Below, piece after piece: positions 12,095-21,924 of a stretch of 64,000 nt of DNA. A model generated the notes under the pieces. The model saw only the letters and a program-made list of their open reading frames with translations. It did no database searches and had not been told where the DNA came from. The number at the start of each line of letters is the position of its first letter. Position 1 is the first letter of the stretch. The stretch lies in contig CM121343.1 in NCBI GenBank assembly GCA_051530055.1, positions 434,001-498,000 of the forward strand, written 5' to 3'. Origin of the DNA: Neoechinorhynchus agilis (Eukaryota > Acanthocephala). A program made the position numbers and the translations under genes.

Positions 12095-13030
12095 ATGGTT
12101 AATTACGGCCAATTAGTGATAGGTCCTGCAGGATCAGGAAAGGTTTGTCATTTAAGACTTTTTTATACTATTTCGATAAGTCTTCTTATTGCGTCCGGTT
12201 ACAAGAACATCTTGGTACAAAGGCTAAGGTGGTCAATATGGATCCTACGGTCATAGGCAACCTTGACTATCAAGCTTTTGGAGGTATTTTTCAAGATGTT
12301 CTCCTTTATAAACAATTTCTGATAACATTGAGACATACGAGATGTAATAACTACCAAAGAAATGATGGAAGGATTCGATCCCACTATTGGTCCGAACGCT
12401 GCTGTGCTCGCTTGTATTCGATATGTGAACTGCAACCCAGAATGGATTAATGAAATGTTCCTAGGAGATGATGACCTCTATGTTTTGTTCGATATGCCAG
12501 GTCAAATGGAATTGTATACTCACGCCGAATCCACTCTTGAGTTTTGCCATCTTCTTGAAAACCTCAGTTTCAAATTGTGTTCGGTGTTTCTTATCGATTC
12601 TATTTTCATCTCGGATGCAAGTAGATTCCTTGGATGCTCCTTGGCTGCTCTAACAGCCATGATGAATGTTCAACTTCCATCTATCTGCGTCATCACCAAA
12701 CTTGACCTCTTATCGTCCGAACGAAGAGAGCAAATCGAAAGGTAAGTTGCGTTCAATTAAACTATTTAAACCGTGTGCGTGGGTGTTAGGATTGTGACGG
12801 ATCCTTTGGATGAACGATGGAACACAGTAGATGTTCCAGCACACTCCCAGCATTTCTTTGAAACTCTCGCTCAAATTTTGCAATCGAACCCGCACGTTCA
12901 CCACAGGATATTCGATCGGGATGACTATGAGTGCATTAGTGAGCTTCTGACGGATATTGACATAATGATCGATCGTGTGAACATCGATGACGTGAAGATG
13001 GACGACATCGACGCGGATTTCGACGATTAG
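12095..13030 (+). CDS. GPN3: GPN-loop GTPase 3
   Basis: Four exons by GT-AG modelling: 12095-12142, 12181-12283, 12333-12741 and 12790-13030, 266 aa (GPN3 is about 284). Introns are only 38, 49 and 48 nt. The protein begins MVNYGQLVIGPAGSGKSSYC (P-loop), then VVNMDP, then DIRDVITTKEMMEGF, the family-defining GPN loop in DPTIGPNAAVL, the G3 motif DMPGQMELYTH, VFLIDSIF, LAALTAMM and the G4 motif TKLD. GPN GTPases act in assembly and nuclear import of RNA polymerase II; GPN3 works with GPN1. The LAALTAM and VFLIDS stretches favour GPN3 over GPN1 or GPN2. The C-terminus ends in an acidic run (DDVKMDDIDADFDD). The start is the first ATG after an AG that could be a trans- or cis-splice acceptor (GATTTCAG at 12080-12088). 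Confidence 0.9.
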
Positions 13031-13044
13031 GATGCGCCGGGAAT

Positions 13045-13370
13045 CCACTTGCCGCCGCCGCCGCCGCCGCTGCTGGTGCTGCGACTCTGCAAAATGCATG
13101 AAAGTGCAAATACACACAAGTACGAGCGTCGTGCGCTTAGTGGTGGTGGTGGTGGTGGTGGTGGTGGCGATGGTGTCATAATTCACTCGTCCCATACACA
13201 CACACGGATACTGCACGCACACACACACTCACATACGGGGCGTCCGAAAAGTGTGACGATTTACCACCGTTACGTCACACGAATCTATGCGCGCACACGA
13301 CGCATGCACAATTGGATTGATACCGCCGGAGTTCTCGCTCGCGCACACACACAAACTCACTGAGGAGTCC
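13045..13370. repeat. Low-complexity 3' region: GCC, GGT and CA repeats
   Basis: Directly after the GPN3 stop come (CCG)n at about 13050-13070, (GGT)n at about 13140-13168 and several CACACA runs to 13370. The open frames here are repeat translations and are not called as genes. It is probably GPN3 3' UTR or intergenic sequence. Confidence 0.7.
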
Positions 13371-13484
13371 AATCCTAGAATCCAAATATTACGATTTTAG
13401 TACCGACAATTAACGAGATCATAGAGATAATCCTTTAAAATTCTTAATGATTTAAATTACATTGATACATTCGTAAGTCGTTCT

Positions 13485-16400
13485 CGAAAAAAGGTTTTGT
13501 ATCGTGCGGCTCGGGATTGCCGTTCCCGAGATTCGGGGACCGCATTTCCTGTCGTACTTTTTGATGTCTTATTCTGCGGACTAAAATAACCACTTCTAAA
13601 ACTCCATCCTCCCGAAGGATTTTCTCTTGATGAATACGGCGTAGGCCCGTGGTTTTGTGCGACTTGAAAATCTCAATTAATAATGGTAAGAATCTGCTAT
13701 TTTAGTATCGAAAAAAGGTTTTGTATCGTGCGGCTCGGGATTGCCGTTCCCGAGATTCGGGGACCGCATTTCCGCTCGTAATCGCTGATGTCTTATTCTG
13801 CGGATTAAAATAACCACTTCTAAAACTCCATCCTCCCGAAGGATTTTCTCTTGATGAATACGGCGTAGGCCCGTGGTTTTGTGCGACTTGAAAATCTCAA
13901 TTAATAATGGTAAGAATCTGCTATTTTAGTATCGAAAAAAGGTTTTGTATCGTGCGGCTCGGGATTGCCGTTCCCGAGATTCGGGGACCGCATTTCCGCT
14001 CGTAATCGCTGATGTCTTATTCTGCGGATTAAAATAACCACTTCTAAAACTCCATCCTCCCGAAGGATTTTCTCTTGATGAATACGGCGTAGGCCCGTGG
14101 TTTTGTGCGACTTGAAAATCTCAATTAATAATGGTAAGAATCTGCTATTTTAGTATCGAAAAAAGGTTTTGTATCGTGCGGCTCGGGATTGCCGTTCCCG
14201 AGATTCGGGGACCGCATTTCCGCTCGTAATCGCTGATGTCTTATTCTGCGGATTAAAATAACCACTTCTAAAACTCCATCCTCCCGAAGGATTTTCTCTT
14301 GATGAATACGGCGTAGGCCCGTGGTTTTGTGCGACTTGAAAATCTCAATTAATAATGGTAAGAATCTGCTATTTTAGTATCGAAAAAAGGTTTTGTATCG
14401 TGCGGCGGGATTGCCGTTCCCGAATTCGGGGACCGCATTTCCGCTCGTACTCGCTGATGTCTTATTCTGCGGACTAAAATAACCACTTCTAAAACTCCAT
14501 CCTCCCGAAGGATTTTCTCTTGATGAATACGGCGTAGGCCCGTGGTTTTGTGCGACTTGAAAATCTCAATTAATAATGGTAAGAATCTGCTATTTTAGTA
14601 TCGAAAAAAGGTTTTGTATCGTGCGGCTCGGGATTGCCGTTCCCGAGATTCGGGGACCGCATTTCCGCTCGTAATCGCTGATGTCTTATTCTGCGGATTA
14701 AAATAACCACTTCTAAAACTCCATCCTCCCGAAGGATTTTCTCTTGATGAATACGGCGTAGGCCCGTGGTTTTGTGCGACTTGAAAATCTCAATTAATAA
14801 TGGTAAGAATCTGCTATTTTAGTATCGAAAAAAGGTTTTGTATCGTGCGGCTCGGGATTGCCGTTCCCGAGATTCGGGGACCGCATTTCCGCTCGTAATC
14901 GCTGATGTCTTATTCTGCGGATTAAAATAACCACTTCTAAAACTCCATCCTCCCGAAGGATTTTCTCTTGATGAATACGGCGTAGGCCCGTGGTTTTGTG
15001 CGACTTGAAAATCTCAATTAATAATGGTAAGAATCTGCTATTTTAGTATCGAAAAAAGGTTTTGTATCGTGCGGCTCGGGATTGCCGTTCCCGAATTCGG
15101 GGACCGCATTTCCGCTCGTACTCGCTGATGTCTTATTCTGCGGACTAAAATAACCACTTCTAAAACTCCATCTCGAAGGATTTTCTCTTGATGAATACGG
15201 CGTAGGCCGTGGTTTTGGCGACTTGAAAATCTCAATTAATAATGGTAAGAATCTGCTATTTTAGTATCGAAAAAAGGTTTTGTATCGTGCGGCTCGGGAT
15301 TGCCGTTCCCGAGATTCGGGGACCGCATTTCCGCTCGTACTCGCTGATGTCTTATTCTGCGGACTAAAATAACCACTTCTAAAACTCCATCCTCCCGAAG
15401 GATTTTCTCTTGATGAATACGGCGTAGGCCCGTGGTTTTGTGCGACTTGAAAATCTCAATTAATAATGAAAAGAATCTGCTATTTTAGTATCGAAAAAAG
15501 GTTTTGTATCGTGCGGCTCGGGATTGCCGTTCCCGAGATTCGGGGACCGCATTTCCGCTCGTAATCGCTGATGTCTTATTCTGCGGACTAAAATAACCAC
15601 TTCTAAAACTCCATCCTCCCGAAGGATTTTCTCTTGATGAATACGGCGTAGGCCCGTGGTTTTGTGCGACTTGAAAATCTCAATTAATAATGGTAAGAAT
15701 CTGCTATTTTAGTATCGAAAAAAGGTTTTGTATCGTGCGGCTCGGGATTGCCGTTCCCGAGATTCGGGGACCGCATTTCCGCTCGTACTCGCTGATGTCT
15801 TATTCTGCGGATTAAAATAACCACTTCTAAAACTCCATCCTCCCGAAGGATTTTCTCTTGATGAATACGGCGTAGGCCCGTGGTTTTGTGCGACTTGAAA
15901 ATCTCAATTAATAATGGTAAGAATCTGCTATTTTAGTATCGAAAAAAGGTTTTGTATCGTGCGGCTCGGGATTGCCGTTCCCGAGATTCGGGGACCGCAT
16001 TTCCGCTCGTAATCGCTGATGTCTTATTCTGCGGACTAAAATAACCACTTCTAAAACTCCATCCTCCCGAAGGATTTTCTCTTGATGAATACGGCGTAGG
16101 CCCGTGGTTTTGTGCGACTTGAAAATCTCAATCAATAATGAAAAGAATCTGCTATTTTAGTATCGAAAAAGGTTTTGTATCGTGCGGCTCGGGATTGCCG
16201 TTCCCGAGATTCGGGGACCGCATTTCCGCTCGTAATCGCTGATGTCTTATTCTGCGGATTAAAATAACCACTTCTAAAACTCCATCCTCCCGAAGGATTT
16301 TCTCTTGATGAATACGGCGTAGGCCCGTGGTTTTGTGCGACTTGAAAATCTCAATTAATAATGGTAAGAATCTGCTATTTTAGTATCGAAAAAAGGTTTT

Positions 16401-16646
16401 GTATCGTGCGGCTCGGGATTGCCGTTCCCGAGATTCGGGGACCGCATTTCCGCTCGTAATCGCTGATGTCTTATTCTGCGGATTAAAATAACCACTTCTA
16501 AAACTCCATCCTCCCGAAGGATTTTCTCTTGATGAATACGGCGTAGGCCCGTGGTTTTGTGCGACTTGAAAATCTCAATTAATAATGGTAAGAATCTGCT
16601 ATTTTAGTATCGAAAAAAGGTTTTGTATCGTGCGGCTCGGGATTGC
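13485..16646 (+). repeat. Satellite array, 224-bp monomer, 14 full copies plus a partial
   Basis: CGAAAAAAGGTTTTGTATCG starts at 13485, 13709, 13933, 14157, 14381, 14602, 14826, 15050, 15268, 15492, 15716, 15940, 16164, 16387 and 16611. Spacing is 224 bp in most copies, 218-223 in a few. The monomer contains GGCTCGGGATTGCCGTTCCC with two overlapping inverted repeats (CTCGGGA/TCCCGAG). Minus-strand frames such as 16135-15908 span a monomer but cannot be kept, since 224 is not a multiple of three. The last copy stops after about 36 bp at the junction with the next satellite. Confidence 0.97.
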
Positions 16647-18218
16647 AATGGACAAAAATATCAATGGTCGTTGCATTGACCATTGAATATTTCTCATAAA
16701 GGCCATAAAATAGTGTCAAATGATTATACGCGATCGCACGTCATTAAATCGATCGACTAATCATTAACCATTTATTTGTGTATGCGGTTGTGTGAGTGTT
16801 GTAAACGTTCTGTAAAAGTGGAATAAAGCGTCCACTTTACCTCAAATGGACAAAAATATCAATGGTCGTTGCATTGACCATTGAATATTTCTCATAAAGG
16901 CCATAAAATAGTGTCAAATGATTATACGCGATCGCACGTCATTAAATCGATCGACTAATCATTAACCATTTATTTGTGTATGCGGTTGTGTGAGTGTTGT
17001 AAACGTTCTGTAAAAGGGGAATAAAGCGTCCACTTTACCTCAAATGGACAAAAATATCAATGGTCGTTGCATTGACCATTGAATATTTCTCATAAAGGCC
17101 ATAAAATAGTGTCAAATGATTATACGCGATCGCACGTCATTAAACCGATCGACTAATCATTAACCATTTATTTGTGTATGCGGTTGTGTGAGTGTTGTAA
17201 ACGTTCTGTAAAAGTGGAATAAAGCGTCCACTTTACCTCAAATGGACAAAAATATCAATGGTCGTTGCATTGACCATTGAATATTTCTCATAAAGGCCAT
17301 AAAATAGTGTCAAATGATTATACGCGATCGCACGTCATTAAACCGATCGACTAATCATTAACCATTTATTTGTGTATGCGGTTGTGTGAGTGTTGTAAAC
17401 GTTCTGTAAAAGTGGAGTAAAGCGTCCACTTTACCTCAAATGGACAAAAATATCAATGGTCGTTGCATTGACCATTGAATATTTCTCATAAAGGCCATAA
17501 AATAGTGTCAAATGATTATACGCGATCGCACGTCATTAAACCGATCGACTAATCATTAACCATTTATTTGTGTATGCGGTTGTGTGAGTGTTGTAAACGT
17601 TCTGTAAAAGTGGAATAAAGCGTCCACTTTACCTCAAATGGACAAAAATATCAATGGTCGTTGCATTGACCATTGAATATTTCTCATAAAGGCCATAAAA
17701 TAGTGTCAAATGATTATACGCGATCGCACGTCATTAAATCGATCGACTAATCATTAACCATTTATTTGTGTATGCGGTTGTGTGAGTGTTGTAAACGTTC
17801 TGTAAAAGTGGAATAAAGCGTCCACTTTACCTCAAATGGACAAAAATATCAATGGTCGTTGCATTGACCATTGAATATTTCTCATAAAGGCCATAAAATA
17901 GTGTCAAATGATTATACGCGATCGCACGTCATTAAACCGATCGACTAATCATTAACCATTTATTTGTGTATGCGGTTGTGTGAGTGTTGTAAACGTTCTG
18001 TAAAAGTGGAATAAAGCGTCCACTTTACCTCAAATGGACAAAAATATCAATGGTCGTTGCATTGACCATTGAATATTTCTCATAAAGGCCATAAAATAGT
18101 GTCAAATGATTATACGCGATCGCACGTCATTAAATCGATCGACTAATCATTAACCATTTATTTGTGTATGCGGTTGTGTGAGTGTTGTAAACGTTCTGTA
18201 AAAGTGGAATAAAGCGTC
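16647..18218 (+). repeat. Satellite array, 198-bp monomer, 8 copies
   Basis: AATGGACAAAAATATCAATG begins at 16647 and recurs every 198 bp (16845, 17043, 17241, 17439, 17637, 17835, 18033). Each monomer has a 9-10-bp hairpin (TCAATGGTC/GACCATTGA), a second hairpin (AAAGTGG/CCACTTT) and the palindrome GCGATCGC. Copies differ only at isolated sites (AAATCGATCG versus AAACCGATCG, AAAGTGG versus AAAGGGG). 198 is a multiple of three, but no frame stays open. Confidence 0.97.
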
Positions 18219-18958
18219 CTCCTTTCCCTATCCTTTTGCCCTGGTTTGCTTGTACAACGTTCAGTATTGATCTTCATCTTTTTGGTTATTTAAAGTATTT
18301 TGACTCACGTGGCGTTTTCATCGGTAAAAATTGAGCGGTTCTTAAAAAAATCTATTTAATCGTCATTTTAGTTTATTAAAGATGCGTTACCATATTTTTG
18401 TTCGTGTAATCAGAAAAGTTAAAGATTTTCGAAATATTCTGGGCTAATGTTGTTTGTCACGTTTGTTGGTTCCACCAGTCACGTCCTGTTCTCATTTATA
18501 CTTTTTGGTGATGTTTGTGGTTGCGGCTCTTAAGCTGACATGAAGAATAATTATAAAGACATAAAAGATTTAGGTTGGTACTAAACTGCTTGTGCAATTT
18601 TTGTGATAGATTCATAAAATTCCGTGTGCTTTTGCGATTCAAATCGTTTCGCTTATTGTTTAAAATACATCATCCTTTTTATTTTTCTTAATGCAGTTGA
18701 ACATTGATGACTTTAGCATCTTTGAGGGATGCCACTGATTATTATGGTTTCTTGGTAGGTTTACAACATTTTTTCCATCTTCTTTTTGTACAGATTTTTT
18801 CCCATTAGTTTCCTTCTCATTACTTTTTAAATATCATTCTAGCCAAATATTCGAAATTCCTTTCTTGTAATCACCTTGATTTGTATCTTCAAATTTTTTA
18901 ATTTTAAGAAATACGAATATATGCTTCTCAAATATATTTTAATTCGAAAAGAGGACTC
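18219..18958. other. No gene recognised
   Basis: AT-rich sequence between the 198-bp satellite and the LIM gene. Many stops are present on both strands and I saw no repeat or motif. It may hold the LIM gene promoter. Confidence 0.4.
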
Positions 18959-19818
18959 ATGAAGCAGATTGACGTTCACCCGACACATCTAAGAACCGCT
19001 CTAACAGGTAAATATACAATTTAATAAATTTAAAACTTATATCTGCATGTAGACAGTAGTGATATGAATTGCGGTTATTGCTCTCACGATAGAGCTTGTT
19101 TTTCAGAAAGCTGCAAAAAGAAAAAGAAAAGACACGATCAACTTGAGTTTCCTAGACTCGCAAAGATGGCAGGCGAACCTGCACATCTATCAATGAGGTA
19201 TTTAAATTGGTTGGGATTCTAAATAACGTAACTCGTTTTCGGTGTAGGCATCCGGTCTATTCATCAAAGATGAATTTAGATTCGGTTTTCACGGTGGATA
19301 AAATCAACGCTTGGAACCTCGTAAAAGGTCCTCTTGAAGTGCGCAAGAAACAGTATCGATCAATAGTCGTTGATAAGTATCGATTCATCTAATATCTCAG
19401 TTATAAGCATTATTTCCCATAATAAGGCATCAGATGGCGTTTATCAGCTGCATGTATCCGGGCTGTAATTTGGTTGACGGGCAGACGGAATTAATTGAAA
19501 TTGATGGTAATATTTACTGTTACCTTCATTTTATCTCGAAAATCGCCCCGCGCTGCTACCTGTGCTCTACGGTCATACTTGAGGTTTGTATCAAAAACGA
19601 ATCATTTAGTCAAATTTCAAGGTATAGGACTTGTGCGAAATAGCCGAAACATATTGGCATCCTAAATGCGCGAATTGCATTCGATGTGGCTGCTCTGTCA
19701 TTGAAATCGGATGCTATATGAGTGAAAGTGGTCTAATTTGCCTGAAAGGTAAAAGACTCGATAAGTATTTAATTAAGAAAAAATATTAGAACACAATTCT
19801 GTACTTGGAAGCCAATAA
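18959..19818 (+). CDS. LIM-domain protein
   Basis: Six exons by GT-AG modelling: 18959-19007, 19053-19197, 19248-19376, 19427-19583, 19628-19748 and 19790-19818, 209 aa. Introns are about 41-50 nt. The C-terminal half has a LIM zinc-finger pair of modules: CYLCSTVILED at the exon 4/5 junction, then HPKCANCIRC and GCYMSESGLIC, fitting C-x2-C-x16-H-x2-C-x2-C-x2-C-x17-C. The final ligand expected at x2 after the last Cys is Glu here (CLKEH), with a His one further on, so the last zinc ligand is unusual or the model end is wrong. The preceding YCYLHFISKIAPRC resembles the linker between two LIM domains, but the first LIM looks degenerate. An N-terminal Cys/Lys-rich segment (CGYCSHDRACFSESCKKKKK) is of unknown role. 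AATAAA overlaps the stop codon at 19814-19819. The specific family is not identified. Confidence 0.65.
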
Positions 19819-19819
19819 A

Positions 19820-20300
19820 GTTAAACAAGTATGCAATAATATCAAGGTTGTTCATCCGAAACTTCTCAAATAAATTGATTTTTATGATTAAACATTGAAA
19901 TCAGAAATTTTGCCTTCAACGATTCTGTAAACATTATGAAAAATTACCATCAAAATTCCGTGAAGATTTCCTTACCGCTTCAGCGTTGGGACTGGTTTGG
20001 CGTAAATTAGTTTATTATCGTTGCCTTAATCCTTTTTTGTAAGTTTTCTTGCGACTAAAAAGTCTTATTCTGGATATCACTTGAATCACGCGGTATGGAG
20101 GCATTTGGGACGTCCACCGTCCTCTCACCGAAATTGATTGTGTACTAAAGGATCTTAGAATCAGGATACCTTTTGGACTTTTAAACACAGATAAAAAAGA
20201 CGCAGTTAAACCGCCACAATTACCATTGTGTGTGCGGAAATGGATAAATAAAATTATCAAACAGCAGAAGGTTCTTGCCGAAAAATATTAATCATGCAAA
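19820..20300 (+). other. Possible small gene, weak coding signal
   Basis: About 95 nt after the LIM gene polyadenylation signal there is an AG (AAATCAG, to about 19913) followed by an open stretch KFCLQRFCKHYEKLPSKFRE and on to LNPFL, with a GTAAGT at about 20038. A further open stretch to 20290 reads DCVLKDLRIRIPFGLL and ends KQQKVLAEKY. I could not join them in one frame with good splice sites and recognise no family. The spacing would suit a downstream operon gene if trans-splicing exists here; that is speculative. Confidence 0.25.
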
Positions 20301-20329
20301 GTGGAGTGGTCGCCACGACTTTAACTGCT

Positions 20330-20430
20330 AAGAGAAAGGGAATTTATTGATTCCGATAGTAAGTTTGTTTGTACTTGATAAAACTTTCGGAATCAATAAA
20401 TTCTTTTAATTTTTAACCGGCATATAAAAA
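20330..20430. repeat. Short fold-back element
   Basis: The inverted arms GAATTTATTGATTCCGA and TCGGAATCAATAAATTC flank a short loop. They are followed by TTTTAATTTTTAACCGGCAT and ATAAAAAAC, as in the cluster upstream of GPN3. A part matching the same family also begins at 61545. Confidence 0.6.
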
Positions 20431-20462
20431 ACATAGATGGAGAATAAATTATATATCAAAGA

Positions 20463-20717
20463 ATGAAATATTTCGTTCAATCACACTGGAAGTCTTCAGT
20501 CATGTATCAAAAAAGGACTTCGGCGACCTCATTGTCCTATCAGGAGGTATCCTCAACTAGTACAGATCGTTCCGAACGAGAGTATTTTTTTGGGATATAT
20601 TTGTCAAACTCGAACGACGAAGAAATTTTCTGTGGAAGAGATTGTTTACAAATGATCACAATGGCAATTAGTGAGAAAAACTGGAGATTTTATAGAGTAC
20701 GGCCACATACACGATGA
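20463..20717 (+). CDS. Unrecognised small open frame
   Basis: 84 codons beginning MKYFVQSHWKSSVMYQKRTS, Ser/Thr-rich in the middle and ending in YRVRPHTR. No domain, signal peptide or neighbour evidence. It sits between the fold-back element and the convergent NEDD8 protease gene. It could be an exon of an unrecognised gene or chance. Confidence 0.2.
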   Translation: MKYFVQSHWKSSVMYQKRTSATSLSYQEVSSTSTDRSEREYFFGIYLSNSNDEEIFCGRDCLQMITMAISEKNWRFYRVRPHTR

Positions 20718-20825
20718 GATTGTGCCGCTAATCAAACTATACAAAGTTCTATTATTATCACATTAAGATCTGCCAAGGAACATCTCTATTTCGGCCCATT
20801 AAACTTTTGACTTGTAGTTGATCAA

Positions 20826-21585
20826 TCATAGCGGAGGAGGGCTTCGTTGCATGTGATTTACGATGATATTGAAGAGTCTCTTACGACCTTGTTCGAGAAC
20901 ATCACCTTGTACAATATCAGCGATTTTATCGTCCATGAAATGAAGCACCCATTGTTCGTCGTGGCTTTGGTTGCCAATTTTGCATTTGAATCGCTTGTAT
21001 TCGTCGCAAATAGCCTTAGTGACAAGAATAACAAATATGCCGCAATCAGAGGTGTTTTTCTGCTGAGGACATTGCTGGACTTTGAGTTCTAATCTACTAC
21101 CATATAATGCTTTACGAAGCCGTTTAAGAAACTCCTCGGCGTATTCGTAATTAACTCCTTCGAGAGAGTCGTAAGAATGAAGTGTACATTCGTGAGTATC
21201 AAGGACAAGAAGACTCCAATGGCTTCCACCAGAACCATTATTATTGTCGTGATTGTTTACAAACAACGAACCTCCGTGAACTCACCCACAACAAGGAGAC
21301 TTGTTGTTATAACGCAAAAAACACAAACCTCTTATTTTGTTCATGCAACTTCATTGTGGTCAGGATTTCTCTTAGATCTTCTACAGGACACAATTTTAAC
21401 AATTGAACAACCGACGGTACAATAAACTCGAAATCTTCCTTAAAATCGCGATATGTTTCATTTTCGAAAAAAGTGTACGCGAACGAGATGATGTTATCGG
21501 TCAACCAACCAGACTCATTCTGAAGCGACTCAAGATCTGACCCCGTAAGCGTTACGCCATTGTAATGAAGCACCGGCCGATCCAT
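20826..21585 (-). CDS. SENP8: NEDD8-specific cysteine protease, SENP8/DEN1-like (reading frame not continuous)
   Basis: Two open blocks on the minus strand. Block 1 (21585-21307) starts MDRPVLHYNGVTLTGSDLES and includes SGWLTDNIISFAYTFFE; block 2 (about 21262-20826) has GGSHWSLLVLD, SYDS and QQKNTSDCGIFVI. His (SHW), Asp (YDS) and Cys (SDCG), with the upstream Gln, match the catalytic set of C48-family ULP/SENP proteases. Length and the conserved DNIISFAY start fit SENP8, which processes NEDD8 and removes it from cullins and other targets. The two blocks are in different frames, and I found no GT-AG intron that joins them without losing the conserved KRFVFFA...NNHDNNN core. The break may be a base error, an unusual intron or a real lesion. 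The start ATG at 21585 matches the family start well. Ends with RSPPPL at 20829. Confidence 0.8.
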
Positions 21586-21924
21586 CTATGAATTAGGATA
21601 TATATTAAACTCAATACGTTTTAGAAGACTACGATGTCAAGATTGATACTCGAACTTAGATTTAAAAAAACACTGGAATTTAAAACCTTTTTTTCACAAC
21701 TTCGTCAGCCAAATATCAACAACCAACCTCACTGAACTCCATCAGATCAAAGATATTTTGTAAGTTGCAATACACATCCAATAAATTTACGGAAAGACCA
21801 CCTCAATGCGCCGTATTGCTAACCTACTACGTTCCTTCGCATGTGATTCTTCCCGATTCATTTCGTATAATGCACTTTGGCGGCGTCGAATAAAATTAGT
21901 TATTGTTAACTGTACACTGGCGCT

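Noticed and set aside
15908-16135. 75-codon frame in the 224-bp satellite
   Set aside because: Open in one monomer only; the monomer length is not a multiple of three.
13485-18218. CRISPR-like regular repeats
   Set aside because: Whole monomers repeat without variable spacers, and the genome is eukaryotic; these are satellites.
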